In this document: piece by piece, positions 42,936 to 56,091 of the stretch | How positions within the stretch are numbered: the stretch's first letter is position 1 | How the letters are laid out: every line of letters starts with the position of its first letter | Source: Branchiostoma floridae | Taxonomy: Eukaryota > Chordata > Leptocardii > Amphioxiformes > Branchiostomatidae | Assembly (NCBI RefSeq): GCF_000003815.2 | Contig: NC_049985.1 | Coordinates: forward strand, 8,706,251-8,766,250 | Direction: 5' to 3' | Length of the DNA: 60,000 bases | The notes under the pieces: generated by a model | The model's database searches: none | What the model saw: only the letters and a program-made list of their open reading frames with translations | Told to the model about the DNA's origin: nothing | Made by a program: the position numbers and the translations under genes

Positions 42936-44731
42936 TCATTTTACGAAGCCACTTAATCCTCTGTATCTCTAGCTACAGAGGCTACAGATGGTTTGAATAA
43001 GTCTCTATCTCGGTGACTGTGTGAATCTAGATAAGAAAACACCTCGTTTATGCGTGACTCTATAGACGCATGTAGAATTTCTAATTTCACTCTTCAAAAA
43101 GGAAAGTTTTCCTGCGCTTCGAGAGCACTTAGAAATGTTTGACAGACTTGCTTTAGTCTCCTTATCTTCATTATTGCTGCAGGCATAGCTTTGTCGTGAC
43201 TAGAATAAGCACTGGAAACCATCTACCAAGGTTTACAGGCGGCATTCCGCTCTACGGGACGCGATAAAACCTTCACATTACCCGTTGATGCGATTTCAAA
43301 AGGAACTCCTTTACAGCAATTATGGCACTTAATCCCCTCATAACGTTATCGGAGGCAGCGTTTTGAATGTATTTACTGATATACATGTACCTTTGGGTGA
43401 AAAATCCGTCACTGAATATCCTAAGCTACACCGGTCTTCACAGATTAGTTATGTTTATGTGGATGTCACAAACTGCCTGGTGCGTTCTATTCTTGAGTCA
43501 CGTGTCTACATATAAAATCACTTGCCAGAAACAGTGAATATCACAGTCTGATACGTCCAATAAAAACAGAAATCCGACATACAAGCGCTCAGCTGGAAAT
43601 GATATGGTGGTTTGGATAGGTAGGAACGCGGATCGTTAAGTTAGTTCAAAGAGAGTGTTTCATCTTGTCTTTAACATTGATATTCATGTCATGACTTAAA
43701 TCTGCTCTTTCTCCCAACGAACACAAAATACATTTCTCACAATTGTTGCAGTGTTACACTGTGCGTATTTTTTACTGATAGCAAGTCTACTAGGCGTTCC
43801 TGGATACCTATCCTTGTGTTCGGGACCACTTTACTTCAAGCGGTAAACGTCAGATAAGTATTGGCTGTGCTCTCCAAGAAGCCGCTGCGTGAATTTCCGG
43901 CGCCTTCAGAGAAAGGGTAAAGTTTAAGTCCGAACACGTTCTGGCAGACGTGATCCCCACTGTACAGAACCTAAGGCACTAATAGAGGGGTGGATTCAAA
44001 AGTGCTGAATACGTCTCCTAACAACAATTTTCCCTCAGTCAAACAGCGACCGTTTCCGACATTGGCACAGTTGAGACGACATGCGAGTGAATTACTCTCC
44101 GTACGCGGTACGCGGTGTCAAGTGGCGGCAATCTTGCGTACGCAGAAGAGCAAACCACCATTTCTTTCTGTCGACATTATAGATTACCTTTGCCACTGAT
44201 GCTATGCGCGCCATATCAACTCTCTAGTGAATGTTTACCCTCCTTTGACATGGCTGTAGCAAGCTGACAATACACCGCCAATGGCGGTCATCCATCTTTA
44301 AAACATTGTTTTGAAGTTCTGCATCAATGATGCTCCGGTCTCAGGAATATTACGCTGTGATCATCTTCTAATTGTCGTGATTCAACAGTGTGAAGTCCTG
44401 GGGCAACCGATCGTTATTTACTTTGTAAACGGAATCTAAAGATCTGGCAATATGATTCTTGATGGTTAACTTGCATGGATAGAACATGATTATTGGTAAA
44501 ACATGCATGTTTCGTAATTTACATATCAAGTCACCGCATATCATGAGATGTGCCAAATCTTACACAAATCTAGGATACCACTTAGACTGTGGCGCGTATA
44601 CCATTCTAACATAGATAATCGTCTAAGTCTAAGATAGTCTATTAGGTATGTGTTTAAAACGGAATGCCCTACTTCCTGATCCAGGTTTGAAGCAGTATAT
44701 CAGCTACTCACTTACAAGCATAGTTTCGATG

Positions 44732-44960
44732 TCAGGCAATCCGGTACCAATGTAGTACATAGTTCAGTTCATCCTCATATGAGGTGCCATTAACGATGTC
44801 CGACCATGCATCTCTATCTAGCATGGCGGCTAGCATGTTGTAGTCCTTTATACCGACCTCCTCCTCCAATACTTTCTTAAGTGTCAGGTTTGGTTGTCCC
44901 CTTTTTCTCTTCGCGTTAGGTTCCCAGAGGAGAACTTTGGCGGCCATCTCATGAAGGCGT
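44732..44960 (-). mobile_element. LINE reverse transcriptase C-terminal fragment
   Basis: The - strand frame contains LLWEPNAKRKRGQPNLTLKK and later LEEEVGI and LDRDAWSDIVN. This is the W.P..KR.RG.P...L..E...DR..W tail typical of non-LTR retrotransposon proteins. Confidence 0.75.
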
Positions 44961-45118
44961 GCTACATGACCAGTCTTCTATTCTGGATAGTTCTAGTGAT
45001 CGGGGGAAGTCTATTGTACAGTTTTTTTTGTTTACGATGCGACTCTGCCAGGGTACATTCACCCACCCAAAATCTGATAAAACAGCATATCTGCAACATC
45101 GGGTGGTGACAAATTTAC

Positions 45119-45306
45119 CTGAGGTCAAGAGAGGGGCCGACATCTAGTATTAGATCTTCACAGTCGGTGACGCTGCCCGCAATTGACCCCTCGCGCCCCG
45201 GCACCAGCGCTGTAGGCTGTGTCTGCCGGGAGTCTGCCGAGACTAATGTACAAAACGTGATGAAGACGATAAGCAAGTTGAGCGCTGAACAACGCAGTGT
45301 CCGCAT
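45119..45306 (-). CDS. Candidate first exon of a secreted protein
   Basis: ATG at 45306 opens MRTLRCSALNLLIVFITFC, then TLVSADS, a convincing signal peptide with cleavage after SA. The exon runs 188 nt with two Cys in all after the signal core and ends at a donor gtaaat. It has 62 codons plus two nucleotides, a phase that does not fit the gene B LDLa exon, so it is probably a separate gene. I cannot identify further exons or a family. Confidence 0.4.
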
Positions 45307-46179
45307 GAAAGTTCCTCTGAGTTTGTAAAATACGTCATACAGAGAAGCAAATGAGGCCTTTTACACCGGTACCGCACCGACAGTCTCTCAGTCTCGATGG
45401 GTGGCGATACCGACTTCCGACAACGTTTGACCCAAGTCATAGGTGAATGAGGTCAGGTGTCCACAGCGATTGGGTCAGACAGCCGAAGAAAACTGACAAA
45501 GCCAGTCGAAATTCTGATGAGTCCAATTGTTTAGCTGTTTGTTGAATTGCAGTGTCTAGTTTACAGAAACGGTAAACATTTAACGAACATTTTCCAACAT
45601 GATCAGACAGAATCCATTTTAAACAAGTTTGTTCTAAAACGACTAGACAGAGATGTAGGTGTCCTTTACAGTGTAGATCACCTTGGCATGTCGAGCTCGG
45701 TAGGTAGGTTTTACATCTGATGACTGAAGTAACGTTATCTATTCGCTTTTGAAGATTTCCTGTGAGCACTGCGTACCTACTCTGATATCTCTTCCAGGCA
45801 CAATACACAATGATGTTCCGGGTATGACTATGTTTATGTTAGCTTTATGGTACCTTTAGCTGGACAGACGATGGGTGTCATCTACTGATTCAGACCATGA
45901 AGACCATGGTTAATATTTTCTTCGTTTATCTCGCATATTTTTCAGCCAGAATAGGATAGAAACCAATGCGCGTTCTGAATATGGTGTTACAAAGCCATAT
46001 CTGTATCTAATGTATGGGAACACGAAAAGGATGAGGACGCGAAAAGGACGCCTCAAAGTTGTAGTTGTGACCTGCCAGCTCGCAGGGAAAAGCCTGATCA
46101 CTCGATCGTTGTACGTACATGTACACTGTCTTCGAAGGGTAGAATTAAAATTTTGACATTAAAAACAAAACAAAAAGTT

Positions 46180-46446
46180 CTATAATTTGTAGGCCTGTTG
46201 CTTTTCGACTATAAGTACATATGTAGAGGCAGGTAGATAAAGGTAGCCACATAGCCTTTTTGAGGCCGAATATCGAAGCCAGGCTCACGATCACACTATT
46301 ACGCCCGTATGGAGTGAGGAAAGTCGTGCTATATGCCTTTCCCATGGCAAGGACACAGCTTCTAGGCAGGAATCGAACCCATATCCTCTTGATCTTGTCC
46401 GCTAGCATAGGCCATAGCTATATATAGCCACTCGGCAAATTGCGCC
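46180..46446 (-). mobile_element. tRNA-derived SINE
   Basis: On the - strand a tRNA-like head has an A box TTGCCGAGTGG (46438-46428) and an exact B box GGTTCGATTCC (46379-46369). The body contains GTGTCCTTGCCATGGGAAAG and ACGACTTTCCTCACTCC, a form common in animal SINEs. The spacing suggests a Leu/Ser-type tRNA ancestor. A tRNA cloverleaf is not intact and sequence continues beyond the tRNA length, so this is not a working tRNA gene. The 3' limit is approximate. Confidence 0.75.
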
Positions 46447-48257
46447 TCGCATATATGTATGTGCGTCTCACAAAAACATATAAAGGTCGAGAGGATTCAA
46501 CAGGTTCGGGAGAGTTCGTGTTAACAATGCAGCTCGCGCGGGAATGCGCCGGTGAATATCTCCACCTTGTTTATTGTAACACTTCACCCATTCCAAATCC
46601 AGTTTGTCTGCAAAATGGTGAAGCATTAGAGAGGCCGACGTACGAAAAAATACATATGGGCATACCAAACCCTTAAAGAATGTTGTATGGCAAGAAGGAG
46701 AATAATGACATATAAGCCGCCTAGGAGCAGCTCATCTATTTGACATCGATACTTCTGTCGTTTACAGTCATTCTATTGGTCCACAGTTATGTACAGATCA
46801 GCCCAGATTTACACAGTATGTAACTCTGCATTCGTTAAGTCATGACAAGCTAGGTAGACTCACCACTGTATGTACATCACGATGTTCAATGTGGGCATCA
46901 CTACAGTGACACACCCTCAATCGTTGCTGAAAATGAATTCTCGACAAGAATCGATAATATCCCACGATCCTTTATGTAAACTTTACAGTGTGATTTTGAA
47001 ACAGGAAAGTCTCTCATAAATGTTTGCGATATCTTCAAATTTAATGATGTTCTTCGTCAAATTTTGTCGACATCTGAATTCCCTTTCGATCTAGTTTTAC
47101 CATCGAGCCGTTCTTGCAGCCTTGTTGGCTACGTATACCGTATGGTTAATGTAGATGGTGTAACAATTAATGGCTAGTTATATGATTATAGATGTGGCCT
47201 GGATGCTGTGCGTCTGCTGTAATTATTTCTCAGACGATAATTAGACGTTGTCAAGGGATATGGCACAATGGTGGGCGCAGCACGTTAATTGGCAGCTTGG
47301 CTTGGAGTCTGGTAATTTTGGACGTAGCGTCTTAGACACTACAGGGTGAAAATGATGAGATTACAGTAGAACTTAACAAAATGGGTGAAACTCGTTTTTA
47401 AAATACAGAAAGAAAAACGGCAATCTATATGCAAAGATTGTCAAGATCAGTAGGATGAAATCGATGCAACATGTGTACATTGTCAGTAATGGTTTAACGG
47501 TGTCGTAAATTTACAAAAGATCCATACCAGCTCGTGCAGACCAATCAATCCAGTGTTTATGGCTCGAATGTGTCGAAGATAGTATACACGGAGGCACACT
47601 CTAAACATCATCATTGGGATGAGAGAAAAAACGCTAATGAAGAAACGGTTCTTCAGACGTCGCGAGCTCTTCAGCAATGAGAAATGACTGCAGGCGTGCC
47701 GGGGGATTTATCGGAAAACGAGACCGACTGAGCAGCAGGCGGTCAAGTTCTGCCGCAACAGCTGAGAAATGTGGAATGTCTTACCTTTCCAGGCGCCACC
47801 TGTCTGCTGCACGTGAAGCCAGTCCCTACAGTGGAGACGGGCCCGCCTATGTCTTCATTCTCCCGCCCGAATACTCCAGCTCAGCCTTCATAGCTTCGAC
47901 CTCAAGTCTGGAATATCTAATTGAATATGCCGTCCTATGAGGGGGGCGTCTGGTTTGGCATGCTGAGTGATACAACCGGTGGCAGTGCTGATTCATAGAC
48001 AATAACTAATATTTGACTGGTCTGCTCTACTAAGTGGAGTCAGAGAATGGACTTATATTGAAACAAATGATCACATCTTGTAAATATGCAGGTACACGGT
48101 CAGAGACAATTAGATGTTTAGAGTGTCCAGAAGATATACAGCATAAGCGTCCTTTTGCGCCATGAATGCATTACCCTATGGTAACTTTGATCCTTTAAAC
48201 CTCATGCATGTTCAGGCTTCTGTGCTACATTAAACGGAACACCCACGCTTTTCAACA
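46447..48257. other. No gene recognised
   Basis: Open frames of up to 87 codons occur (for example 47677-47940) but lack a known domain or supporting splice pattern. Confidence 0.4.
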
Positions 48258-48712
48258 ACGACATATAGATTCTGTCCAAAGCAAATTAAAGATGAATTTC
48301 ACTTTGCCATGATGTGCAGTAGGTACAATGTTTCACGTAATGAGTTATTCACATTCCTCGAATCAAATACAACAGATTTTAAGAGATTCAATGCTACAGA
48401 CAGATTTGATTATATATTCAGATGTAACAACTCCCACAATGCTAAAATAGGTAAATATATAAAGACTGCTTTGTCATACGAGAAAATGCCGAAACTCATA
48501 ATTAGCCCCACTCGATTGTAATACAATATCAATGATTTAGGCTAGCCCTTATTGTTCTATAAATTAGGATGCCAATTTCATTCTATATTCATAATCTGCA
48601 TATGTTCTATGTTTGATACTTGTTTTAGTAATTAGGATGGTAAGTTTGTTTCTTCTTTGTTTGCCATACATTGTACCGTGTACGATCGTTGCGCAATAAA
48701 GTTCTTCATATA
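48258..48712 (+). mobile_element. LINE 3' fragment: end of ORF2 and 3' tail
   Basis: The + strand reads RFCPKQIKDEFHFAMMC, then FRCNNSHNAKIGKYIKTAL. This is the C-terminal CxxxxxxDExHFxxxC block and KIGKYI motif seen at the end of many non-LTR ORF2 proteins. A stop at 48521 is followed by a short 3' region ending CAATAAAGTTCTTCAT, matching the tail near 37965. Confidence 0.8.
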
Positions 48713-49733
48713 AAATAGTTATCCTTGACTGTGACGGTATGTTTCTTTTTAATCTCTTTTTTATTTCACAAATTCAAGAATTCTTTTGATATTCATTCTA
48801 GGAAGATGTGAAAGTGTTCTTATCTTGAATGGTAAAAGTTACGCAATTTGCTGTGATTATCTGCCTTGGACACGCACGGCGTATGGCAGCAGTACTAGTG
48901 GTTAATCTATTGCGCGCCCATTGTGCAGGATTCCCGGTGATCTGTGTACCTTCAACACAGCGAAAATTGAATTTGATTACACGTCGATGTTCCTAATACA
49001 CGCCCGAGGGACACCGTGCTTTATGCGTTTATCCATCTGAATGTAAAGAACGGGACATAATGCAACTTAAGGAAGAACCGCTGTGAATGTTATAGCGTTC
49101 ACACATGAACACGACGCAGGTATTACTGAGAAAGCGTTCGTCTCATCAACAGACGGACTGTAATCTGACAGATTTCGCACGACTTTCCATCAGGCACCAT
49201 TTCATTACTGCTGAAATGTTTAGCCGGCCAGCTTGCGAGAACACTTTTAGACACTTAAAAGAAATTCACGTAGGAGGTTTGCCTCCTTCGCCCCGCGGCA
49301 CTTTCGCCTACGCCTAGGCCAAGCCATCAACTTCACTTAAGACTTTGAAAGAAACCGAGCAGAATCAGGATCGCCGTTGACATCGCAGTACAGTAGAGAG
49401 TAATGAAAAGAAATCTAATATGAGACAACAAAACGACGCCACTTTCCAGTCAAATTTTGCGTAATTTTGTTTCGTATAACGACAGACGATACCTGACCAA
49501 AATGGGATGGCGTCATTTCACCAAAACTATGGACAAGAAAATACCTTATGAAAGCAAAGAACGTCCACATAACGTGTAGGTAAACAAAATGTTAACATCA
49601 TTTGCATATATGGCAACTATAATTCCACACAACAGCAAAAGATAGACAATGATGAAACGAAGCCACCATATTGTAAGTGAATGATTATTGTTAGAGTACG
49701 GGTGTCACAAAATGGGTCAAGGTCCTAAAGATG

Positions 49734-49965
49734 CGCTCTCACTGCACTTGCGTCAAGCTTGCGTCACTGCGGGGTTCGAAATATACTCCGCCAATTTCAG
49801 AGATAAAGAACGAAATTTCTTACTTCTTGTGTAATTTGTTGCATTCTAAGTGATACTTCTACGTATATCCAATATCTGAATATCAAAAAAAATTGAGAAA
49901 ATAAGTGATGAAGTGAACGAACCCCACAGTGACGCAAGCTTGACACAAGTGCGGTTAGAGAGAGG
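49734..49965. mobile_element. Short inverted-repeat element (MITE)
   Basis: The left arm 49734-49778 (CACTTGCGTCAAGCTTGCGT then CACTGCGGGGTTCG) and the right arm 49918-49965 (CGAACCCCACAGTGACGCAA then GCTTGACACAAGTG) are inverted copies over about 45 bp with a few mismatches. The interior of about 140 bp is AT-rich and non-coding. Confidence 0.75.
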
Positions 49966-51736
49966 CTGTACATAATGTGACAGGCGACAAACGAGATTAC
50001 TGATCGCGAACGTTATTACAGCACATAATAGAATAATTATTACCAGCGCTATACGAACTCTATTGACCGGGCATCATTGGAAAGGAGAGGAACTGGAAAA
50101 TGGAACTGTTTTTGTTACCTGGATAAAAGGTTCTGTTCACTTTTGAAGGGAGTACTGTATGTGGACAGGTATTGAAGCCCCCCCCCCCCCCCAAAGCATT
50201 TTTTTTTGTATTTGCAGGATTATAAGCTGACACCTCTATCTTGGTGCTCTTTTCATTTTGCGTGTACTGGGTTTTGTAGGTGAGAATGTAGCCAATAAAA
50301 GGTTATTGAAACAGCTCTTGTGTATTCACAGCTTTCAGGGCCCTCTAATTAAATCCCATTATTCCCACCGCACGTCAGTCAGTCTGAATGTGCGTCATTT
50401 CACTTGTGTTGCCAGAAAACATCCTACGGCAACCTACAAACACGTACGTCTATCAATCACCCACTTTATTAGCAGGCCCTGCGAGTCTGGGTTTGTTCTG
50501 ATAACCTGCAGAACTATATTGCACTCAGTGTCTGTTGCCTAGGAAAATATGTCATAAGAAAATAACACTTATAGATGACGCTAAGGAGGCTATCTATCAA
50601 CGATTGTTGATACCACACCTAAACAGACTCTGTAATGATAACTGAAGACTGTAAATCTTCGTAAAATATGATATTATAAACCAATAGAGGATGATAAAAA
50701 TTGCATTTCTGTGGGAAGCCAGTAATTCAGCCTGAATCTACAATTATCTGTAAGCCTAAGATCTGACTACAGGGCAAAAATTACTGACAGCTTTTGTGAG
50801 ACTAACGTGAAATACAGCTGAAATCTAATGTTCTACCATTACTCCAATGTCACTGTGTGGAGTTTACATATCTGTCTCTATTATCAATAGCTCTACGTAC
50901 AGGTGTGAATTTGAACGACTTCTGAAACTGAGCGAGAGGTTAGCTTCGTTGAAACATAGTTTCTCGACCGAGATATGATGGCGTCTCTCGTCGTTGACGT
51001 CTGATGGGCAGACAAGCTGTCTACTTCTGGTGCGCCATGCTTAGGCTTCTCAATTTTGTAACTATAAAGAGTTTCGTGGTTCCATCTGCGCATACGCAGT
51101 AAAATGCAACACTTCATTGCGGTGAAAGGTAAAAGGTGAAGGCCCCTAATTTATAAACAGTTCTTGTCTAGTCGAGTTTATACGTACATGCACAGACATC
51201 TTTGACATAACGTTACATGCATTATCCTTTATCTGCTACCCACAATGCATCTCGCTGCATATGCGTACGTAAATTTGATCGTGAACTAGCTTACATTGTT
51301 CTTTTCAGTTCAAAATTGTTATAGTCAGCAATGGCTAGTGCATAGCCTACATACGTACCACCACGTCTGAGTACGTCTTACACTTCCTTGTTTCCTTCTG
51401 GTAATTTTCAATTTCTCTATATCCATTTATTATTCAGTGCATTGAATTTTCATTCTATTGGTTCCGTCATGCATTATCCATACTGATTTCTTTTCTATAA
51501 TTTGTATGCATCCTTGTATACTTCTGGTAACGTTAACTTTCAATTCATACTTATATGCATTTATTATTTCCTAAGTTACATTTAATTATTTTGTGTAATA
51601 TGTTTTTCATTCCATTATTTTTGTTTATTATTATCCATACTTATTTAGGTTAGGTTGCATTGTAATACGATAATACAGGCCTTCTTATAAGCTCTATGCT
51701 TTTACCCTCCCTTGCACTATTCATGTTTCATAATTA
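49966..51736. other. No gene recognised
   Basis: The stretch holds a poly(C) run near 50180 and otherwise unremarkable AT-rich DNA. Confidence 0.45.
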
Positions 51737-52775
51737 CCTCCATGAAATGTCATGGAGGTTATATTTTACCCCGCGTTTGTCTGTGTGTCTGTGTGTGTGT
51801 GTGTAAACAAGATAACTCAAGAACGGCTGGGTGGATTGGTTTGATACTTGGTGTGTTGGTAGGGTGTGATCAAAGCTGGAAATGATTAGATTTAGGGCCC
51901 CCTAGCAGCTCCCCTTGGTACTGCAGCGCAACTTCCGGTTTTGCTATCTTGGTGTTCTGAACATGCTATGGCCACAATTTTTGAGCATTAGATAGCTCTT
52001 GTGCTCAGAAAGAAATGACATAAGTTTGGGCCCCCTAGCGTCTAGTTTTGGGATAGCAGGGGCTTTTTTGTCAAAAACTTCTGAAGACGATAACTCAAGA
52101 AGGGAACAACGGATTTTCATGATTTTTGGTATGTAGGTACCTTAGACAATGCTGTACAAGATAAAATACTAATTATGCAAAATAGGAGTACATTTGCATA
52201 ATTAATGAGAATATTCTATCATAGCAGTTTTTTCAATGTATCTCTCGTCTCAGATGTGATATGGTCGTGACATTTGGGTGGTAGATAGCTTTTAACGTCA
52301 TGACAAAGTGGGGCAAGTTTCAGTCCCCTAACATTTAATTGTGGAACTGCAGGGGTGTTTTTGTCAAGACACTCCAAAGAGGATAACTGTAGAAAGGAAC
52401 GACGGATTGCCTGCATTTTAGTGCAGGTAGCTTGGGCAAAGATGTTCATAATGATATGCATTTTATGCAAATGAGGAATTAATTTGCATAATTAGTGAGG
52501 AAATTGTATAATTCCATTATTTGCAATAACTGGACTTCGATACTTGTTAATTATAATCGGTGGAACATATGCAGATATCAAATATGCAAATGAGGAACTT
52601 ATTTGCATAATTTATGCAAAAATTGCAAATAACTTAATGATTGATGATCTGAATTGGGAATTTTACTTGTGACATGTGTACTGTACGTTATTCAATGATG
52701 AACAACACCATGCATAAATCATGTTAATGTTAAGTCATTTGCATGAAATTAACAAAAGCTTTAAATATTCATGGA
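51737..52775. mobile_element. Modular repeat element of about 1 kb with short inverted ends
   Basis: The ends TTACCTCCATGAA and TTCATGGAGGTA are inverted. Inside, a unit of about 295 bp recurs: 'gataactcaagaa' at 52090 and 'gataactgtagaa' at 52384; 'ccccctagcgtctag' near 52031 and 'cccctaacatttaat' near 52324; 'tagatagct' near 51990 and 52285. The units end in paired TATGCAAAT/ATTTGCATA inverted motifs. No coding frame survives. Confidence 0.65.
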
Positions 52776-55288
52776 GGTATGAGGTCGCCGAACTCTAGTT
52801 CACTTATATGTACTTATTGTTGTTGTTTTTAAAGTGCGAAACAAATAAATAAATAAAAATGAGCTTACGCCATGCCTGTACATTTTTTTTTATTGGTATA
52901 CATATAAGACAAGACACAGTGGTAAATGCACTCTAGCAAAGCTAATATTAACATTACCACTAGGACATTTGAAAACAAAATAAACAAAGGACAAAACAAT
53001 GTGAGATCAAATAAAACGGAAGTACAGCAGTGGGGTGACGGATCCAACAAATAACTATACATACAAGACTTAAAGCAAAATGTTCAATCAGTTTGAAAAC
53101 GGTTAGTCTGGAGTTTGTTTCTGTTGGTAAAGTGGGTAAACCCCTGAGTAAAAGTTGAGTTAAGACTGGGTCAGACATAGTTTTCAAATCAAGGTGCCTG
53201 TACATTGATATGCTAAACGATGTGGATGTAAAAAATAATGCGATATTACCCATATCACGTATGCTACATTATGAACATTCATAATCATGACGTTTGCATG
53301 ACTGTGTTACGACAGCTACATGTAAAGACAGATAATTACGCAAATTGCAATAAAGTCTGCATGATTATTGGGAAATGAAATCTCTTTATATTAACTTGAT
53401 GACTATTCATGGCTTCACTTTCATGAACCATGTAAGTAAGTACTGTTGGTCATAGGAAAATGCAAAACAAGTAGTTTCATAATCGAATGTATGGGTCCCT
53501 TGGATCTGGTTTGTTAGCTTCCACAATCTCCAGTATCCACATGCCTGTATGGTGTGAATGTCCGGTTACGACTGCTACAGAGACACTTGTTCATCATTAC
53601 CCGTGTGTGCCGGGGCGTTAAGTGAAAGGAATGGATGCATCACTGCTCAACTTCTCTACCTTAATTGCCTGTAGCCATCTGCACGTCTTCCTCGTTCTAG
53701 GCTGCTAGGTAGCTTCAGTTCAAGATTAGCTGGTCCAACAACTGAAGATAGTTATTAAAAAAACGCCAAGTGCTTGTAGCACCAGGGCAATGGGCTCCAA
53801 GATTGAGTTGCACTTTGAGTCGTGCCGACTTTAGGAAAAGCAATTCCAACTTTCTTTTGATCACCTCTCATTCTGATTCACGACAGACAGCGGGCTCGAC
53901 ACCGGGGCTGTCAGTCAATCATTCCGCTTTTACTTGCTATTCCCCGAGGATGACCCGAGAGTTGCCGCAGAACACCTCTGGTCGTTTGCTTCGTTCGGAC
54001 GGCTTCACATCTCTGTGGCCACTGTTTAACCTGTTTTGACCTGTAGCGACTGATGTATGAGTCATACGGAAGGGACTGTTATCAGGGTGATTTTACCGTG
54101 TGAATTCCACATTTCATGTCACGTAGACGTGACCAAGCGTGTCTCACCGGCGTCAGTGTGTGCCGAGATAACGTTATATGATGTAGCACTGACAATTTAT
54201 TGTATCTAATACAGATTCTAGCATATTTCATGGAGATATCATATAAAACATGGCTTCACGAGAGGTCAGTGGTCTTGTGGATTGTCGATGACCTTCCACC
54301 GTGAGCCATATATTACAACATCTAAACAGAAAAACAACTCAGTATTACATACAGAAAAGCTACAAACTTTGTTAACGATATTACACACCAATGAATAACA
54401 ATTACTTCAACACAAGTACTTTATTTCTTTAACCATGATCTGGACGTAAACAGCACTACACGATAACTGTGATACTTTTACTTTTTTTGATTCCATGAGA
54501 TTTGGACAGTTAGCACCACAGTAACTGTTTGTGAAGCGTCCATGAATAGTTTCATCAGGTAGATACGTGACTAATAAATCTTCGTACAAATGTACCCAAT
54601 CAGCAGGAATGTACCTGCCAACATTCCAGCAGACCGACTGTCGCCAGTTCAAAAAGACAGGATCTTACATGGTGAAAAGCAAGATTATCTCATTTTTGTC
54701 TAGTAAAATATGATGGAAATCTCTCAAAACCTATTTGCAACAATAAGTGCGGAACTTGTGAATTTAACGATTCCATAAGAGAGCCGTGGCTTGTGTCCTG
54801 CGAAATGTCGGTATATGAATATTTTATGATTTTTTTTTCAAACCATGCCGGGTGGTATGTAAGGGTAAGCAGTCAACAAAATGTCGTTATAGGAATTATG
54901 AAGAAACCCATAATCTTCTAGTAAAGACCAATTCATCTATCCTGACCTACTAAATTTCGTGTGTAATTCTATATGTGAATTTAGTGGGTCACAAAAAAAA
55001 AGACACAAACGAAGTGGACGATTCCAATTGGGGGGCACTGATCCTTTTTTATTATTCTTTTTGTTTGAAAGTAGACCAAAAAAAAGATAATAGATAAAGG
55101 TGCACGTTCTTAGGTTTCCTACTGGTATATGCTTCCGAAACGGTATAATCCAACTTTTACAAAACCGCAATGCCAGTGTATAATAATATGATCCACGTCA
55201 AATGGAAGAATCCGGGGATGGTCTTCATATATAGTAGTCAGTAGTATCTTGTTGATATACCCCTCATCGTGGCACAACGGAACACACG
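52776..55288. other. No gene recognised
   Basis: Open frames such as 54652-54407 (-, 81 codons with eight Cys or so) could be single exons, but I see no family or consistent splice partners. Confidence 0.35.
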
Positions 55289-55343
55289 ATGTTTTCCGCA
55301 AGGGTTTTTCTCGCCTACTTACTACACTTCTCATATCACACAG
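55289..55343 (+). CDS. Candidate signal-peptide first exon
   Basis: ATG at 55289 opens MFSARVFLAYLLHFSYHT and is followed, after one nucleotide, by a strong donor gtaagt. It could start the CBM2-like gene at 56996, but that exon begins in phase 0 and this one ends in phase 1. An unseen exon would be needed between them. Chance is a real alternative. Confidence 0.3.
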
Positions 55344-56091
55344 GTAAGTTTGTAATGATTCTATTTTGATAAGGAAAGTCATTTTGTATGGCATATTTTC
55401 CTTCAGAATGAACGATGGGATTTTTGGACACTTTTAAGAAGACATCAAGATCGAAATGTTATTGGCCTTTCATATGATATAGACCCATAGAGACTGCTTA
55501 AACTGGAAACGTATGAAATAAATAGTTTTTTATTGTGATATCAACGCTTATTCTTGCTAAGAATTTTTTATATCAAATATTGTTCTTAAAAATGTCTTTG
55601 TAGCCACTATCTTTAAATGTGAATGTAAAACAAAGTTGTCTAAATTGAATCATATTCTCTACGTGGAAGAACTTCAGTAAATCAATGACACGCTGACGCT
55701 GAGTTCTAGTGTCTGAAAACTTTTATGTTATGCTAATACTGCTGGTTCGATAGGTATTCATTAGTTCATTTATCTATTGGTTTGCCCAAGACACAGATAC
55801 GTGTACAGCCAAGGTAGCAGGTAGCTATTGTCAAGGGCTAACTTATGACTCAATTTCAATTTCATGTAGTAAGAAGAAGAGTTTCCGAAAAACAAGAATA
55901 TACTGAAAATACCTTGATGGATGGATAATATAAATTAACCATGCATGAACAGTGTAAGTTTTTCGTAGAATAGCACCGGAAACACAAGAGATTTTGAGGA
56001 TCAAGCAAAATATTTTGAAACATAACGGAAAGACACATGCGACAAACAGAACCACATCCCCCTGAAATACAGAATGTGCACATTTGGTGAC

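Noticed and set aside
46369-46446. tRNA gene on the - strand
   Set aside because: A and B boxes are present, but the body extends past tRNA length and no cloverleaf is intact; a SINE explains it.
54407-54652. 81-codon - strand frame with several Cys (GRFTNSYCGANCPNL)
   Set aside because: It could be a lone exon, but no acceptor, family or partner exon could be supported.
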